A stretch of DNA of 64,000 nt from Aurantibrevibacter litoralis (GTDB taxonomy: Bacteria; Bacteroidota; Bacteroidia; Flavobacteriales; Flavobacteriaceae): the NCBI RefSeq assembly GCF_034651555.1, contig NZ_JAYEEQ010000001.1, positions 248,001 through 312,000 of the forward strand, read 5' to 3'. The notes beneath the pieces were generated by a model, which had not been told where the DNA came from, made no database searches, and was given only the letters and a program-made list of their open reading frames with translations. A program made the translations under genes and the position numbers. Positions 43,962-53,904 of this stretch are shown here, piece by piece (position 1 is the first letter of the stretch; the number at the start of each line of letters is the position of its first letter).

Positions 43962-44750
43962 CTAAAACGGACACCTACTTATTTCTAAAGGATGTTGATC
44001 CTCTTTTAGAAAAGCCGTTAAGATAGCAAGGTCTAAATTGGTATAAAAAACAGATCGCCCCATTTTCTGTGAAGGATTCAACAGTTCTTTCTGTTGCAAT
44101 ATAGCATGGGTTTGCTTTGCTACCGCTGCGCCGGAATCTATGATTTCTACATTTTGGGGAAGAATTTCTTTGAGAACCGGAATTAAATAGGGATAATGGG
44201 TACAGCCGAGCACCAAATAATCGATTCCTTGCTGTATCATAGGCTGCAGCAACTGTTGCAATACGTTTTTTGTCTCCTCGGTATGTATTTTTCCGGCCTC
44301 AATTAATGGAACCAAACCTGCGCCATCTTTTTCTATAATAGAAATACCGCTGGCATGGTTTTTAGCGGTGCTGTGAAACAAATCACTTGCTAACGTACCC
44401 TTAGTTGCCAAAACCCCCACTTTTTTAGCATAAGATCGTAAGGCGGCCGGCTTAATGGCGGGTTCTATGCCAATAAAGGGCACCGTATAGGTTTCTCGCA
44501 AAAATGAGATGGCATTGGTGGTCGCGGTATTGCAAGCCACCACAATGAGTTTGCAGCCGCGTTCTAACAAAAAATCGGTGTTTTTAATACTTAACCGGAG
44601 TATTTCTGCCGCACTCTTTTCCCCGTAAGGTGCATGTAGGCTGTCTGCCAAATACAGGGTGTCTTCATGCGGCAAGATTTTGCGAATTTCGCGCCAGATG
44701 GTAGTTCCTCCTATACCCGAATCGAATATGCCAATAGGGCCGGTATGCAT
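43962..44750 (-). CDS. murI: glutamate racemase
   Basis: Makes D-glutamate for peptidoglycan from L-glutamate without cofactor. The 262 aa carry both catalytic cysteines in their motifs, VACNTATTNA (about residue 72) and LGCTHYPYL (about residue 183), plus the N-terminal GIFDSGIGG. Complete, cytoplasmic, core gene. It is the first intact core gene right of the accessory island and is separated from the Skp genes by a terminator. Confidence 0.95.
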   Translation of the reverse strand: MHTGPIGIFDSGIGGTTIWREIRKILPHEDTLYLADSLHAPYGEKSAAEILRLSIKNTDFLLERGCKLIVVACNTATTNAISFLRETYTVPFIGIEPAIKPAALRSYAKKVGVLATKGTLASDLFHSTAKNHASGISIIEKDGAGLVPLIEAGKIHTEETKNVLQQLLQPMIQQGIDYLVLGCTHYPYLIPVLKEILPQNVEIIDSGAAVAKQTHAILQQKELLNPSQKMGRSVFYTNLDLAILTAFLKEDQHPLEISRCPF

Positions 44751-44841
44751 GATTGTTTTTCGCTTGCTTTTGTGAGTGTAAATATCCTAATATATTGGAA
44801 TAATAGCAATGCGGTGTTCTAAAATTGCTGTAATGCCATAA

Positions 44842-44874
44842 AAAAACCACTCGTTCCGGAGAAGAGTGGTTTTT
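44842..44874 (-). terminator. terminator between the skp genes and murI
   Basis: AAAAACCACTC, 11-nt loop, GAGTGGTTTTT; a symmetric hairpin usable on either strand, 20 bp after the skp stop. Confidence 0.8.
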
Positions 44875-44893
44875 ATACGTTAGGGCATTGCTA

Positions 44894-45403
44894 CTAAAAA
44901 CCGAGTTGTTTTTTAACATCGGGTAAGATATCTTTTCCTTTGGCTACAATAATACCGCCACCTTCGGTAGAATCTACCACATAGTCATAACCCAATGTAG
45001 CCGCTACCTTTTCAATGGCTGTTTTTGCCTTTTCACTAATAGGACCTAAGAGTTCTCCCTGCTTTTTTTGCAACTCTTGTTGTGCGCGTTGCTGTGCTTC
45101 TTGAATGTTTTTCTCAAAACCTTGCAACTCTACCGCACGTTTTTGATTTTCCTCTTCCGATTTAGAAGCAGCCTCATTTTGATACTGTGTGTATTTATTC
45201 TTCAATTCGGTCATAGAGCCTTCAATATCGGCTCTGTAGGTTTCTTGCAATTTTTTTAGTTCGGATTCCGCGGCTTTCATCTCCGGCATTTCCGAAAGCA
45301 ACTGTTGCACATTAATATGGGCAATTTTACTTTGGGCATTTACAAAACCTGTAGTTGCTACTAATAGTACAATAGCACTTACTATCCTTCTTACGTGTTT
45401 CAT
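44894..45403 (-). CDS. skp: OmpH/Skp-family periplasmic chaperone (1)
   Basis: Periplasmic holdase for outer-membrane proteins, 169 aa, signal peptide ending VNAQ (residues 1-24), then the Skp core: IAHINVQQLLSEMPEMKAAESELKKLQ, a long charged coiled coil (about 45-120) and the C-terminal DYVVDSTEGGGIIVAKG. The second of two Skp paralogues downstream of bamA, the standard Bacteroidetes layout. Confidence 0.9.
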   Translation of the reverse strand: MKHVRRIVSAIVLLVATTGFVNAQSKIAHINVQQLLSEMPEMKAAESELKKLQETYRADIEGSMTELKNKYTQYQNEAASKSEEENQKRAVELQGFEKNIQEAQQRAQQELQKKQGELLGPISEKAKTAIEKVAATLGYDYVVDSTEGGGIIVAKGKDILPDVKKQLGF

Positions 45404-45438
45404 GATGTTTAATTATTGTTGAGCGTTAATTTTAATGT

Positions 45439-46296
45439 TTAGTTATTTATAGGATTATCCTTATTATTTGTTTCTCTTTCTTGTAGTTTTTCTTTTCTTT
45501 TGGCCTCTCGTTCATCGAGCAATTTTTTTCTGCGCTCCTCATAGGCTTTTTTGCGCTCCTCCCGCAGTTGTAATTGCTCCAATCGTTTCTCTTCTGCTGT
45601 CTTTATTCTGGCAGCTTCCGCTTCCTTAGCTTTTTCTTGTCTTTCTAATAATGCATCGCTAATGGCATCCTCATCCGGGTCTCCTTCAAAATCATCCAAC
45701 CTACTTCGGGGCGCTGCTTTTTTGTTTGGGGCACTTATTTTTCTAGTCCTGGAAATGCCTCTCAAAACCTGATCGCTAATATCGTGCCTTTTTTCAGAAT
45801 ACAACATTACAACATCTGCCGATTTATCAAAAATAAAATCATACTTTTTATTTGCTCCAATTTTTTGTACTTCATTGAATACTTGATCCTGTATGGGTTG
45901 TATCAAGGTCTGTTTCTGTATCACCAAATCGCCTCTTGGACCAAATCGGTTTTGTTGATATTCTAACATTTCCTTTTCCTGCACCTGTATTTCTTCTTCT
46001 CGCTCTGCAATTAACTCATCGGTTAAAAGCACTTTTTCGGCCTGCAAATCCTTTTTCATTTGCGCTACCACTTGTTGTTTTTGCTCAATCTCTAGCTTCC
46101 ATTTCTGAACTTTGTTTTCTAATTGGGCGGTAGCGTCTCTATATTCCTCTACATTTTCTAAGATATACTCCATATCTACGTACGCCATTCTAACCCCTCT
46201 TTGGGCAAATAGTCCCGAAGCGCATAGGAATAGCGCACACACTAAAACGATGTTCCCTTTTGGAAGTTTGCGATGCCAAGCTGATATTGATTCCAT
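45439..46296 (-). CDS. OmpH/Skp-family periplasmic chaperone (2), long form
   Basis: Skp paralogue of 285 aa with a signal region (NIVLVCALFLCASGLFAQ), the Skp body (RMAYVDMEYILENVEEYRDA, coiled coil to about residue 120, KYDFIFDKSADVVML) and an extra C-terminal tail (about residues 200-285) that is strongly charged and rich in E, K and R, probably a long helix. It is 35 bp upstream of the shorter Skp gene and follows bamA, so it serves outer-membrane protein assembly. Confidence 0.88.
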   Translation of the reverse strand: MESISAWHRKLPKGNIVLVCALFLCASGLFAQRGVRMAYVDMEYILENVEEYRDATAQLENKVQKWKLEIEQKQQVVAQMKKDLQAEKVLLTDELIAEREEEIQVQEKEMLEYQQNRFGPRGDLVIQKQTLIQPIQDQVFNEVQKIGANKKYDFIFDKSADVVMLYSEKRHDISDQVLRGISRTRKISAPNKKAAPRSRLDDFEGDPDEDAISDALLERQEKAKEAEAARIKTAEEKRLEQLQLREERKKAYEERRKKLLDEREAKRKEKLQERETNNKDNPINN

Positions 46297-46398
46297 TTTT
46301 ATTGCGTTTTTACCAATAGAAAATATCGTGCCAAAATAACTAATTATTTTAAAATGAATAGATTGAAAATAAAATCATATAAAAATAACTGTCATGGA

Positions 46399-49005
46399 TT
46401 AAAATTGCTGCCCAATAATAAAGTGGGTTTGCCAACCGCTTGGGCCTTGTCCTGCAGATTGTGGTCTTAGATCTTCATCAAAACCATATCCGAAATCGAT
46501 GCCCAAAAGGCCAAAGGCTGGCATAAATATCCGCAACCCTAATCCGGCCGATCTTTTTAATTCAAACGGATTAAAGGACTGAAAATTGTTGAAGGAGTTA
46601 CCACCTTCTAAAAAAGCCAACCCAAAAATAGATGCAGACGGCTTTAAGGTAAGGGGATAGCGCATTTCCATAGAGAACTTATTATAGACTACGGCACCTT
46701 CCTGTCTTCCGGTAAGCGGATCTACCGGAGTTAAGGAAGAGTTTTCATACCCTCTAAGTTGTATGGTTTCCCTGCCGTCTAAGGTAAAATTATTTCCAAG
46801 GCCATCGCCCCCTAAAAAGAAACGTTCAAAGGGCACATTGCCTATATCTTGATTGTAATTTCCTAAAAAAGCAAACTCTATGTTGGTGCGCAATACCAAC
46901 TTATCTACCAATTGGGTGTACCAATCGCCTTTAAATTTTACCTTATAGAATTCTAGCCAATTAAAACGCTCTGCTTCTACACGCTCTAATTCAGCTTGTT
47001 GTACCGCAGTAATGGTTCCGTTGACAGCTAGCGGAGTTAATTCTTCACTTATTGCTCTTAATCTTTTATGATCTACGTTGTTGAAGGATGAAAATGGGGG
47101 TGTAAATTTCGCTGTAAGTTCAAAATTAGAGCCTCCCATAGGAAATATAGGGTTGGGTCCGGAAGATCTTCGAGATATGCCTATGGTATAGGACAGGGCA
47201 TTGGATTTGCCGTTCCCAAAATTGAATAGCCCTAAGTTAAAATCTTGGAAGTTATACAGTTGATAGCTCACTGCATGCGATAGGGTAAAGAAATCATCGG
47301 GCCATTGCAGACGCTTCGCTAGACCAAGAGAAATTCCCGTTATAGAAAACTGCTGATCTTTGTTTATATCCAACCGGCCATTTTGACTAAATTGTGTAGC
47401 AAACTGTTGCGTTCTAGACAAGGACATATTAAACCGCACGGGTTTTTTACCACCCAACCAGGGTTCGGAAAAATTAAGACTAAATACTCTAAAGGTTCTA
47501 CTGGCCTGCAAGCGTATGGCAAAGGTTTGGCCATCGCCCATTGGTACGGGTTTGTACGCTTCTCCTTTAAAAATGTTGCCAATAGAAAAATTATTAAAAG
47601 ATAGTCCTAAGGTGCCAATAAAACCACCACCGCCATAACCACCTTGTAGCTCAATCTGGCTAGATCCTGATTCTACCAAATCATACTTTAAGTCTACCGT
47701 ACCTTCGTTGGGATTTGGGTTTTGAATGTCCGGTTTTATTTGTTCTGCATCAAAAAAGCCCAGTGCACCCAGTTCTCGGATACTTCTGATGATATTATCC
47801 TTACTGTATTTTTGTCCGGGACGGGTACGCAATTCCCTAAAAATAACATGGTCATTGGTTTTGTCGTTTCCGGCTACAATAACATGATCTAAGAAAGTTT
47901 CCTTTCCTTCTATGATACGAATTTCAAAATCTATGGTATTATTTTCTGCCGAAACTTCCACCGGGTTGATGCTCGAAAAAAGATAACCGTTATTCTGATA
48001 TAAATTGGTAATGTCGGCACCATCTGGCTTGGTATCGTCCGCAATACGCTTACGCAGTAATACGCCGTTGTACGTAGCTCCTTTTTTTATACCCAGCACT
48101 TGGCTTAGTTGCCTGTCTGTATATACGGTGTTGCCTACAAAATCGATATCCCCAAAGAAATATTTCTCACCCTCCTCTATGGCTATTTTTATTTTGATAT
48201 TATTTTGGTTTACATTGGTTGTGGTATCCGAAATAATGCGCGCATCCCTGTATCCGTTTTCTGCATATTTGTCCATCACCGCCTTTAGATCTTTTTCATA
48301 CTCTTCGGGGATGAATTTGGATTTTTTCCAAAACCGATAGATTTTCTTCTTCTTGGTTTTCTTCATTGCCTTCCGCAACTTTTTGGAAGATATCATTTCA
48401 TTTCCTTCAAAGACAATATCCTTTATTTTTACCTTATCTCCTTTTTTTACATTTACCACCATGCGTTCGGCATTGGTTTCGGCGGTGTCTTTTGCCGTGG
48501 CAATCGTTACTGCGGCATTAAGGTAACCTTGTTTCTTGTATTTATTTTGAAGGTAATTCTTAGTGTTGGCAATAAGGCTTTCTGTAATTTTTTTACCTTT
48601 TTTTAGGTCAGTATCCTTAATGATATCGTCTACCTTTCTTTTTTTTACGCCGTAAATAGTTACATTGGAAAGGGTAGGGCGTTCTATGATGTTCAATTCT
48701 AGAAACACGTTTTCCCCTTCAATATTGGTGATGTAAAAGGAGATATCGCTAAACAACTCTAGACCCCAAAGTTTGTTAATGATGGCGCTGATTTCTTCCC
48801 CGGGCAGTGTTATGGGTTGTCCTTCGCGCAAACCGGTATAGGTTTTTACGGTTTGTTCATTATAGCTTTTAAGCCCGGTAACCGTTAATCCTCCTAAAAT
48901 ATATTTTTGGCCATCTGCATAGGAGATGTCTTGAGCGGCGCTAAAATTAATATGTAAAAGGAATAAAAGTGTTACTATTGGTCCATAGCATATGAACCTT
49001 TTCAT
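46399..49005 (-). CDS. bamA: outer membrane protein assembly factor BamA
   Basis: Inserts beta-barrel proteins in the outer membrane. The start chosen at 49005 gives the signal peptide MKRFICYGPIVTLLFLLH, ending SAAQ, and leaves 4 bp from the uppS stop; an ATG 33 bp upstream would overlap uppS. Residues to about 440 contain the POTRA repeats (for example LNIIERPTLSNVTIYGVKK, FVGNTVYTDRQLSQVLGIK); the rest is the barrel (ELQGGYGGGGFIGTLGLSF to HFIIGQQF, ending in aromatic Phe as expected). Essential core gene followed by two Skp genes. Confidence 0.95.
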   Translation of the reverse strand: MKRFICYGPIVTLLFLLHINFSAAQDISYADGQKYILGGLTVTGLKSYNEQTVKTYTGLREGQPITLPGEEISAIINKLWGLELFSDISFYITNIEGENVFLELNIIERPTLSNVTIYGVKKRKVDDIIKDTDLKKGKKITESLIANTKNYLQNKYKKQGYLNAAVTIATAKDTAETNAERMVVNVKKGDKVKIKDIVFEGNEMISSKKLRKAMKKTKKKKIYRFWKKSKFIPEEYEKDLKAVMDKYAENGYRDARIISDTTTNVNQNNIKIKIAIEEGEKYFFGDIDFVGNTVYTDRQLSQVLGIKKGATYNGVLLRKRIADDTKPDGADITNLYQNNGYLFSSINPVEVSAENNTIDFEIRIIEGKETFLDHVIVAGNDKTNDHVIFRELRTRPGQKYSKDNIIRSIRELGALGFFDAEQIKPDIQNPNPNEGTVDLKYDLVESGSSQIELQGGYGGGGFIGTLGLSFNNFSIGNIFKGEAYKPVPMGDGQTFAIRLQASRTFRVFSLNFSEPWLGGKKPVRFNMSLSRTQQFATQFSQNGRLDINKDQQFSITGISLGLAKRLQWPDDFFTLSHAVSYQLYNFQDFNLGLFNFGNGKSNALSYTIGISRRSSGPNPIFPMGGSNFELTAKFTPPFSSFNNVDHKRLRAISEELTPLAVNGTITAVQQAELERVEAERFNWLEFYKVKFKGDWYTQLVDKLVLRTNIEFAFLGNYNQDIGNVPFERFFLGGDGLGNNFTLDGRETIQLRGYENSSLTPVDPLTGRQEGAVVYNKFSMEMRYPLTLKPSASIFGLAFLEGGNSFNNFQSFNPFELKRSAGLGLRIFMPAFGLLGIDFGYGFDEDLRPQSAGQGPSGWQTHFIIGQQF

Positions 49006-49009
49006 AGTG

Positions 49010-49750
49010 CTAGTTAAGTTGTTCGCTAGTTTTTCCAAATCGTCGTTCTCTGTTCTGGTAATTTATGATTGCCTCCACCAAATGGTGCTCCTTAAAATCG
49101 GGCCAAAATACGTCAATAAAATATAATTCGGCGTATGCAATTTGCCAAAGTAAAAAATTACTGATTCTGTGTTCGCCACCACTCCGTATTAATAGGTCTA
49201 CATCTGGCAATTTTGGCGCGTAAAGATGATCATTAATAATGGTTTCGTCAATATTATCGGGCGAAATTATATTATTTTTAACTTTGATGCTAATTTGCTG
49301 AATGGCATTTTTTAATTCTTCTCTAGACCCATAACTAAGCGCCAGTGTTAGGGTCATTCCCGAATTTTTTTCGGTTTTAGCCATCACTTCTTTAAGCTCT
49401 TCTAAGGCTTTTTTGGGTAATACGTTAATATTCCCAATGGCGTCCAGCTGAATATTGTTTTCATTTAAGGTCGGTAGTTCTTTTTTTAATGAAGTTACTA
49501 GCAGCTTCATTAACGTATCTACTTCGTTTTTGGGTCTATTCCAGTTTTCTGTAGAAAAGGTGTATAGCGTAAGGAATCTTATTCCCATTTTGGCACAATT
49601 TTCTACGGTTTGCCTTACTGCGGTAACGCCGTTTTGATGGCCAAACACACGCATTTTGCCCATTTTTTTGGCCCATCGGCCATTTCCATCCATGATGATG
49701 GCTACATGATGTGGTAATTTGCTTTTGTCTAAAGCTTCAATAGTGTTCAT
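49010..49750 (-). CDS. uppS: isoprenyl (undecaprenyl) diphosphate synthase
   Basis: cis-Prenyltransferase making the C55 carrier for cell-wall sugars; 246 aa. Motif IIMDGNGRWAKKMG has the catalytic Asp near residue 20, followed by LTLYTFSTENWNRP and the late LLIRSGGEHRISNFLLWQIAYAEL. Soluble. Immediately upstream of bamA, as in other Bacteroidetes. Confidence 0.95.
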   Translation of the reverse strand: MNTIEALDKSKLPHHVAIIMDGNGRWAKKMGKMRVFGHQNGVTAVRQTVENCAKMGIRFLTLYTFSTENWNRPKNEVDTLMKLLVTSLKKELPTLNENNIQLDAIGNINVLPKKALEELKEVMAKTEKNSGMTLTLALSYGSREELKNAIQQISIKVKNNIISPDNIDETIINDHLYAPKLPDVDLLIRSGGEHRISNFLLWQIAYAELYFIDVFWPDFKEHHLVEAIINYQNRERRFGKTSEQLN

Positions 49751-49851
49751 ACTTATTTACTCGATAATCGAGATTTAAATGCTCCGGTACTTGCGTCGAA
49801 AGGTAATGTAAAGATTCCTTTCCATGCCTCTTGGGCTTGCTCCGAGGTAAT

Positions 49852-50538
49852 TTACTGAAAGCATTGGTAGCAGGGCTTTTTACCGAAAGTGTAGGTTAGG
49901 GTAATTCCTGAAAAAACATACCAATCGTCGCTAAATATATTTCCGAATTTAAAATCCTCAAAGTTAGAGTTTTCCGGATTACTAGCATCTAAATTATCAG
50001 TAAAAGTGTACCGAGCACCAATTTCTGCACCGAGAATAAAAAATGTATTCAATCTAATTTTAAAGCCAACCACCATAGGAATGGCCAAACTTCCATCTTT
50101 TTGATCTAAATCTTGTAATTGTGCGGCATCAAAATAATTAAAATCGTATCTAAAATAGGTGAAACCGGTGTAGAGGTAGGGCGAAAACGCAGGCCCCAGT
50201 TTGTGTAGATTGTACTCTAAAAAATTAAATTCTAGTCCGGCAGAGAATTCTAATACGGAATTGTCCATAACAAAACCGCGCTGCACTCTAGAAGAAAGGT
50301 TAGATTTGGTGTCGTCGGCCGTAAATTCGCCATAAATAATACTTCCGCGCCACGCATATCTTTTGCTTTTATTCCATTTAAACAAAGCCCCTACTGCGGG
50401 TCCGGAAGGGAGCACAAAATTCATTCTGCCTACATCCCCAATATTATTGGTGCCACCGGCAAAAATACCAACCTCATAGGTTTGGGCATTCATTTTTCCA
50501 AAAACGAATAGCAAAAGCATTAAAAAAATACATCTCAT
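49852..50538 (-). CDS. porG: PorG-like outer membrane protein (DUF6089 family)
   Basis: A 228-aa beta-barrel-like protein with signal peptide MRCIFLMLLLFVFGKMNA. Body features: YEVGIFAGGTNNIGDVGR, a run of alternating strands, and terminal YVFSGITLTYTFGKKPC. Gene order porG-uppS-bamA-skp-skp matches the locus of PorG, a type IX secretion protein in Porphyromonas gingivalis; the assignment rests mostly on that context and the family. The Cys-rich end (KKPCYQC) is typical of the family. Confidence 0.65.
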   Translation of the reverse strand: MRCIFLMLLLFVFGKMNAQTYEVGIFAGGTNNIGDVGRMNFVLPSGPAVGALFKWNKSKRYAWRGSIIYGEFTADDTKSNLSSRVQRGFVMDNSVLEFSAGLEFNFLEYNLHKLGPAFSPYLYTGFTYFRYDFNYFDAAQLQDLDQKDGSLAIPMVVGFKIRLNTFFILGAEIGARYTFTDNLDASNPENSNFEDFKFGNIFSDDWYVFSGITLTYTFGKKPCYQCFQ

Positions 50539-50655
50539 TTAGGCCAAAAGTTTGCAAATATAACAATTCCAGTATTTCTAGGGAGGGCATATTGGGTATG
50601 CTATTCCCCATGTGTAAAACAGCTTTTAGCCTTATTTATTGTTTACAATCACCAA

Positions 50656-51537
50656 TCAATTCCGGCGATCTTCGCCCCATAATAATTTGTTTCGAAGTGT
50701 TTTAAGAAAACTGCCGGAAGTGTATTCTATCATCTTCACTGTAAACCCCGCTTTCTTTATGATAATTTCTTTTCCATTCTCTAATGCGGCAATTCTGGAA
50801 TCTAAAGAAACTAAATGATGATCTTCCCGACCTGAAACTTTGAGACGAATTACCGTTTGGTCGTCTATAACCAAAGGGCGGGCGTTTAAATTATGCGGGG
50901 CAATTGGGGTTAAAATTAAGGATTTTGCAGTAGGCATAATTACAGGGCCTCCGCAACTTAAAGAATATCCGGTAGAGCCGGTTGGAGTGGCTACAATAAG
51001 ACCATCGGCCCAATAGGATGTTAAATACTCGTCATTCAGGTAAGTTTCTACCGTAATCATCGAAGTAGTGTCTTTGCGGCTAACCGCAATTTCGTTTAAG
51101 GCAAAATTTAAAGCTCCAAAATCGGGTTCTGCAAGGTCGGCTTTCACTTGCAATAGACTTCGGTCTACCAAAGTGTACGCACCTGCTAAAAACTCTGTAA
51201 TAACTTTGCGTACTTCTTCTTTCTTAAAGGTAGATAAAAACCCTAACCGACCCGTATTTACGCCTACAATAGGAATGCCCAAGTCTTTAATATACGTAAT
51301 AGCCCTTAAAATTGTGCCATCGCCACCAAAACTAACAAACATATCAAAGGAAGTATCAAGGCCATGGGTTAGGCTAAAAGTGGGATAGGTGTCAAAAACC
51401 TGAATTGTAAGCAGAAAGTGTAAAAAATCTTCTTCAAAAAAAACGTCGATGCCATGTTGTTGCGCCTCTTTCAAAAACTCCATGACATGATCTAACGCAT
51501 CATTTTGATAAGTTTGACCGTAAATTGCAACCTTCAT
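50656..51537 (-). CDS. nadK: NAD kinase
   Basis: Phosphorylates NAD to NADP; 293 aa, cytoplasmic. Signature motifs are FGGDGTILRA (GGDG nucleotide loop), VNTGRLGFLSTF, ALNEIAVSRKDTTSMI and TPTGSTGYSLSCGGP. It lies 5 bp after the CBS-domain gene stop, so the two are co-transcribed. Confidence 0.95.
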   Translation of the reverse strand: MKVAIYGQTYQNDALDHVMEFLKEAQQHGIDVFFEEDFLHFLLTIQVFDTYPTFSLTHGLDTSFDMFVSFGGDGTILRAITYIKDLGIPIVGVNTGRLGFLSTFKKEEVRKVITEFLAGAYTLVDRSLLQVKADLAEPDFGALNFALNEIAVSRKDTTSMITVETYLNDEYLTSYWADGLIVATPTGSTGYSLSCGGPVIMPTAKSLILTPIAPHNLNARPLVIDDQTVIRLKVSGREDHHLVSLDSRIAALENGKEIIIKKAGFTVKMIEYTSGSFLKTLRNKLLWGEDRRN

Positions 51538-51542
51538 TGGCC

Positions 51543-52199
51543 CTAAACGTTAAGGTATTTGTCTAAATAAGCAGACCGTTGTTTTAAATCTTCTAAGAAC
51601 TGATCGTCGTTGTTACCAAATATAATGGTGTACTTGTAGCGTCGGAAGGATTGAAGTACCTCATTATAATTGGCAGCACTCACTTTTAGGGTAATTTGGA
51701 CAGCATCGGTTCGTATTTCCGTGATAAAAACCCCCAATAGTTTTACGTTATTGCTTTCTACAATCTGTGCTATTTCACTGAACGAATAATCTTTTATTCC
51801 TTTTTCTACGACCACAATGCTACCCGGTTCGGTAAAAAAAGGAGTATCTATAAAATCATCAATGACCTCAGACAGGTCATAATACCCCTTAAAAAGATCA
51901 TTTTTATCTAAAACAGGCAAAATATTACATTCATTTCGGGCAAAGGCTTCAAATACATCCAACCACATACTTTCTTCACGCACAAAAAAAGTTTCAAATT
52001 GATAGCGAAGCGATGCTACCTTTTTATCACTTTCAAAACTTTCCAAATCTTGTACGCTCAAAAGACCTAAAAAATGCGTTCCTTCGGTTACAGCCACGTG
52101 GGAATAGGCATTCCCTTTAAAGAATCGGATCACTTTTTTAAGCGAATCTGATCCTTTAAAGATCGGAATGTTCGTAACTATGTGAGATTGAATAAGCAT
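51543..52199 (-). CDS. CBS-domain protein
   Basis: A 218-aa cytoplasmic protein with a tandem CBS pair (residues about 1-120: HVAVTEGTHFLGLLSVQDLES and NILPVLDKNDLFKGYYDLSEV) and an ACT-like C-terminal region (VVVEKGIKDYSFSEIAQIVE). CBS pairs bind adenine nucleotides, which would suit regulation of the adjacent NAD kinase; that link is inference. Divergent from pdxJ across 90 bp. Confidence 0.8.
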   Translation of the reverse strand: MLIQSHIVTNIPIFKGSDSLKKVIRFFKGNAYSHVAVTEGTHFLGLLSVQDLESFESDKKVASLRYQFETFFVREESMWLDVFEAFARNECNILPVLDKNDLFKGYYDLSEVIDDFIDTPFFTEPGSIVVVEKGIKDYSFSEIAQIVESNNVKLLGVFITEIRTDAVQITLKVSAANYNEVLQSFRRYKYTIIFGNNDDQFLEDLKQRSAYLDKYLNV

Positions 52200-52257
52200 G
52201 TTTCTGAAATATAACGCAAAATACTAATTTAAAATATCAAAAGGTATGCCTTATTTG

Positions 52258-52265
52258 TATTTTTG
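52258..52265 (+). promoter_or_regulatory. probable -7 element of pdxJ promoter
   Basis: TATTTTTG, an exact TAnnTTTG match, 25 bp before the ATG. No clear upstream TTTG. Confidence 0.45.
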
Positions 52266-52289
52266 CATCGGAATATAACAATTTAAAAA

Positions 52290-53006
52290 ATGACCCAACT
52301 TAGTGTCAATATTAATAAAATAGCCACCTTGCGGAACGCCCGTGGCGGAAATGTGCCGGATGTATTAAAAGTAGCTCAGGATATTGAACGTTTTGGTGCT
52401 CAAGGCATCACTATACATCCCAGACCGGACGAGCGTCATATCCGCTACGCAGATGCCACAGATTTAAAAAGAATTGTTACTACCGAATTTAATATAGAAG
52501 GCAATCCGCAAGCGCAGTTTATAGATTTAGTTTTGGAGGTAAAACCAACGCAGGTAACCTTGGTGCCAGACGCCGTAGATGCCATTACCTCTAATGCCGG
52601 TTGGGATACCGTAAAAAATAAGACCTATTTAAAGGAGATTATAGCTGTTTTTAAAGGCAACGGCATACGCACGTCTATCTTTGTTGATCCACAATTGGCC
52701 ATGATTGAAGGAGCTGCTGAAACTGGTACAGATCGCATCGAACTCTATACCGAAACCTATGCCAAAGCCTACCATGCCGATAAGGAAAAGGCCATTACGC
52801 CTTTTGTGGAGGCGGCGAAATTAGCACATCAATTAGGGCTTGGGATTAATGCCGGACACGATTTAAGTTTAGAAAATATACACTTCTTTAAAACGCAAAT
52901 TCCAAACCTTTTGGAAGTTTCTATAGGCCATGCCCTTATTTGCGAAGCTTTGTATTTAGGTTTAGAGAATGTAGTGCAAATGTACCTTCATAAATTAAAG
53001 TCATGA
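52290..53006 (+). CDS. pdxJ: pyridoxine 5'-phosphate synthase
   Basis: Last step of DXP-dependent vitamin B6 synthesis, joining 1-deoxyxylulose 5-phosphate with 3-amino-2-oxopropyl phosphate. TIM barrel of 238 aa: LSVNINKIATLRNARGG, ITIHPRPDERHI with the catalytic His, TDRIELYTE and GINAGHDLSLEN. It overlaps the following hydrolase by 4 bp (ATGA). Confidence 0.95.
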   Translation: MTQLSVNINKIATLRNARGGNVPDVLKVAQDIERFGAQGITIHPRPDERHIRYADATDLKRIVTTEFNIEGNPQAQFIDLVLEVKPTQVTLVPDAVDAITSNAGWDTVKNKTYLKEIIAVFKGNGIRTSIFVDPQLAMIEGAAETGTDRIELYTETYAKAYHADKEKAITPFVEAAKLAHQLGLGINAGHDLSLENIHFFKTQIPNLLEVSIGHALICEALYLGLENVVQMYLHKLKS

Positions 53007-53773
53007 AAATAGTTCACGCATCTGTTTTAGGCAACGGAAGACCTTTGCTTATTCTGCATGGTTTTTTGGGGATGGCAGACAATTGGAAGACCTTGGGAAA
53101 CCAATATGCCAAAGAGGGCTTTGAAGTGCATCTGATAGACCAGCGAAACCATGGCAAAAGTTTTAAATCGGAAGAATTTACCTATGAGTGGCTGGCCAAA
53201 GACGTGCACAACTATATGGTACATAAAGGCTTGAATAAAGCCATGGTATTAGGCCATTCTATGGGAGGCAAAACAGCGATGCAATTTGCGTGTACCTTCC
53301 CGGATTTTACAGAAAAATTAATGGTGGCCGACATGGCACCTAAATATTATCCGCCACACCACAAGGTCATTTTAGATGCGCTTAACCAATTGGACTTGGA
53401 TACGCTTACAAGTAGAAATGAAGCAGATGCCCAGTTGGGGAACTATATCACGGATTGGGGCACGCGACAATTTCTTTTAAAAAATTTGTATTGGGTTAGT
53501 AAAGAGAAATTAGGATTTAGATTTAATCTAAAAGTCTTGGCTACCAAAATGGAAGAAATTGGAGAAGGTATTTCGGGAACGGCAGTTTACGAAGGACCTA
53601 CCCTGTTTCTTGTTGGTGAAAGATCTGAATACGTAACTCAGACAGATTACCCGGAAATTAAACGGCATTTTCCCAACGCCACGGTGCAATCGATAGAAAA
53701 AGCCGGACATTGGCTTCATGCAGAGAACCCTAAACAGTTTTTTGAAAAGTCGTTGTCATTTATGAAATCGTAA
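53003..53773 (+). CDS. alpha/beta hydrolase (YbfF-like esterase)
   Basis: Cytoplasmic alpha/beta-fold hydrolase of 256 aa. The oxyanion region is ILHGFLGMADNWKTLG, the nucleophile Ser lies in LGHSMGGKTAM (about residue 92), an acid in the late strand region, and His in EKAGHWLHAENP. Resembles the YbfF esterase group; coupled to pdxJ by a 4-bp overlap, a frequent Bacteroidetes pair. Substrate unknown. Confidence 0.85.
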   Translation: MKIVHASVLGNGRPLLILHGFLGMADNWKTLGNQYAKEGFEVHLIDQRNHGKSFKSEEFTYEWLAKDVHNYMVHKGLNKAMVLGHSMGGKTAMQFACTFPDFTEKLMVADMAPKYYPPHHKVILDALNQLDLDTLTSRNEADAQLGNYITDWGTRQFLLKNLYWVSKEKLGFRFNLKVLATKMEEIGEGISGTAVYEGPTLFLVGERSEYVTQTDYPEIKRHFPNATVQSIEKAGHWLHAENPKQFFEKSLSFMKS

Positions 53774-53904
53774 AAATCAGCACTTATTTATTATGCATGC
53801 ATAATTTTTTTCGCCTTTAGATTGCAAGTGTCATAATTTTATTTAATTTTGAAAATAAGGTTTTCCGAGTTGCGGAAGCGTTATCTAACTCAAACTAGTA
53901 CTCA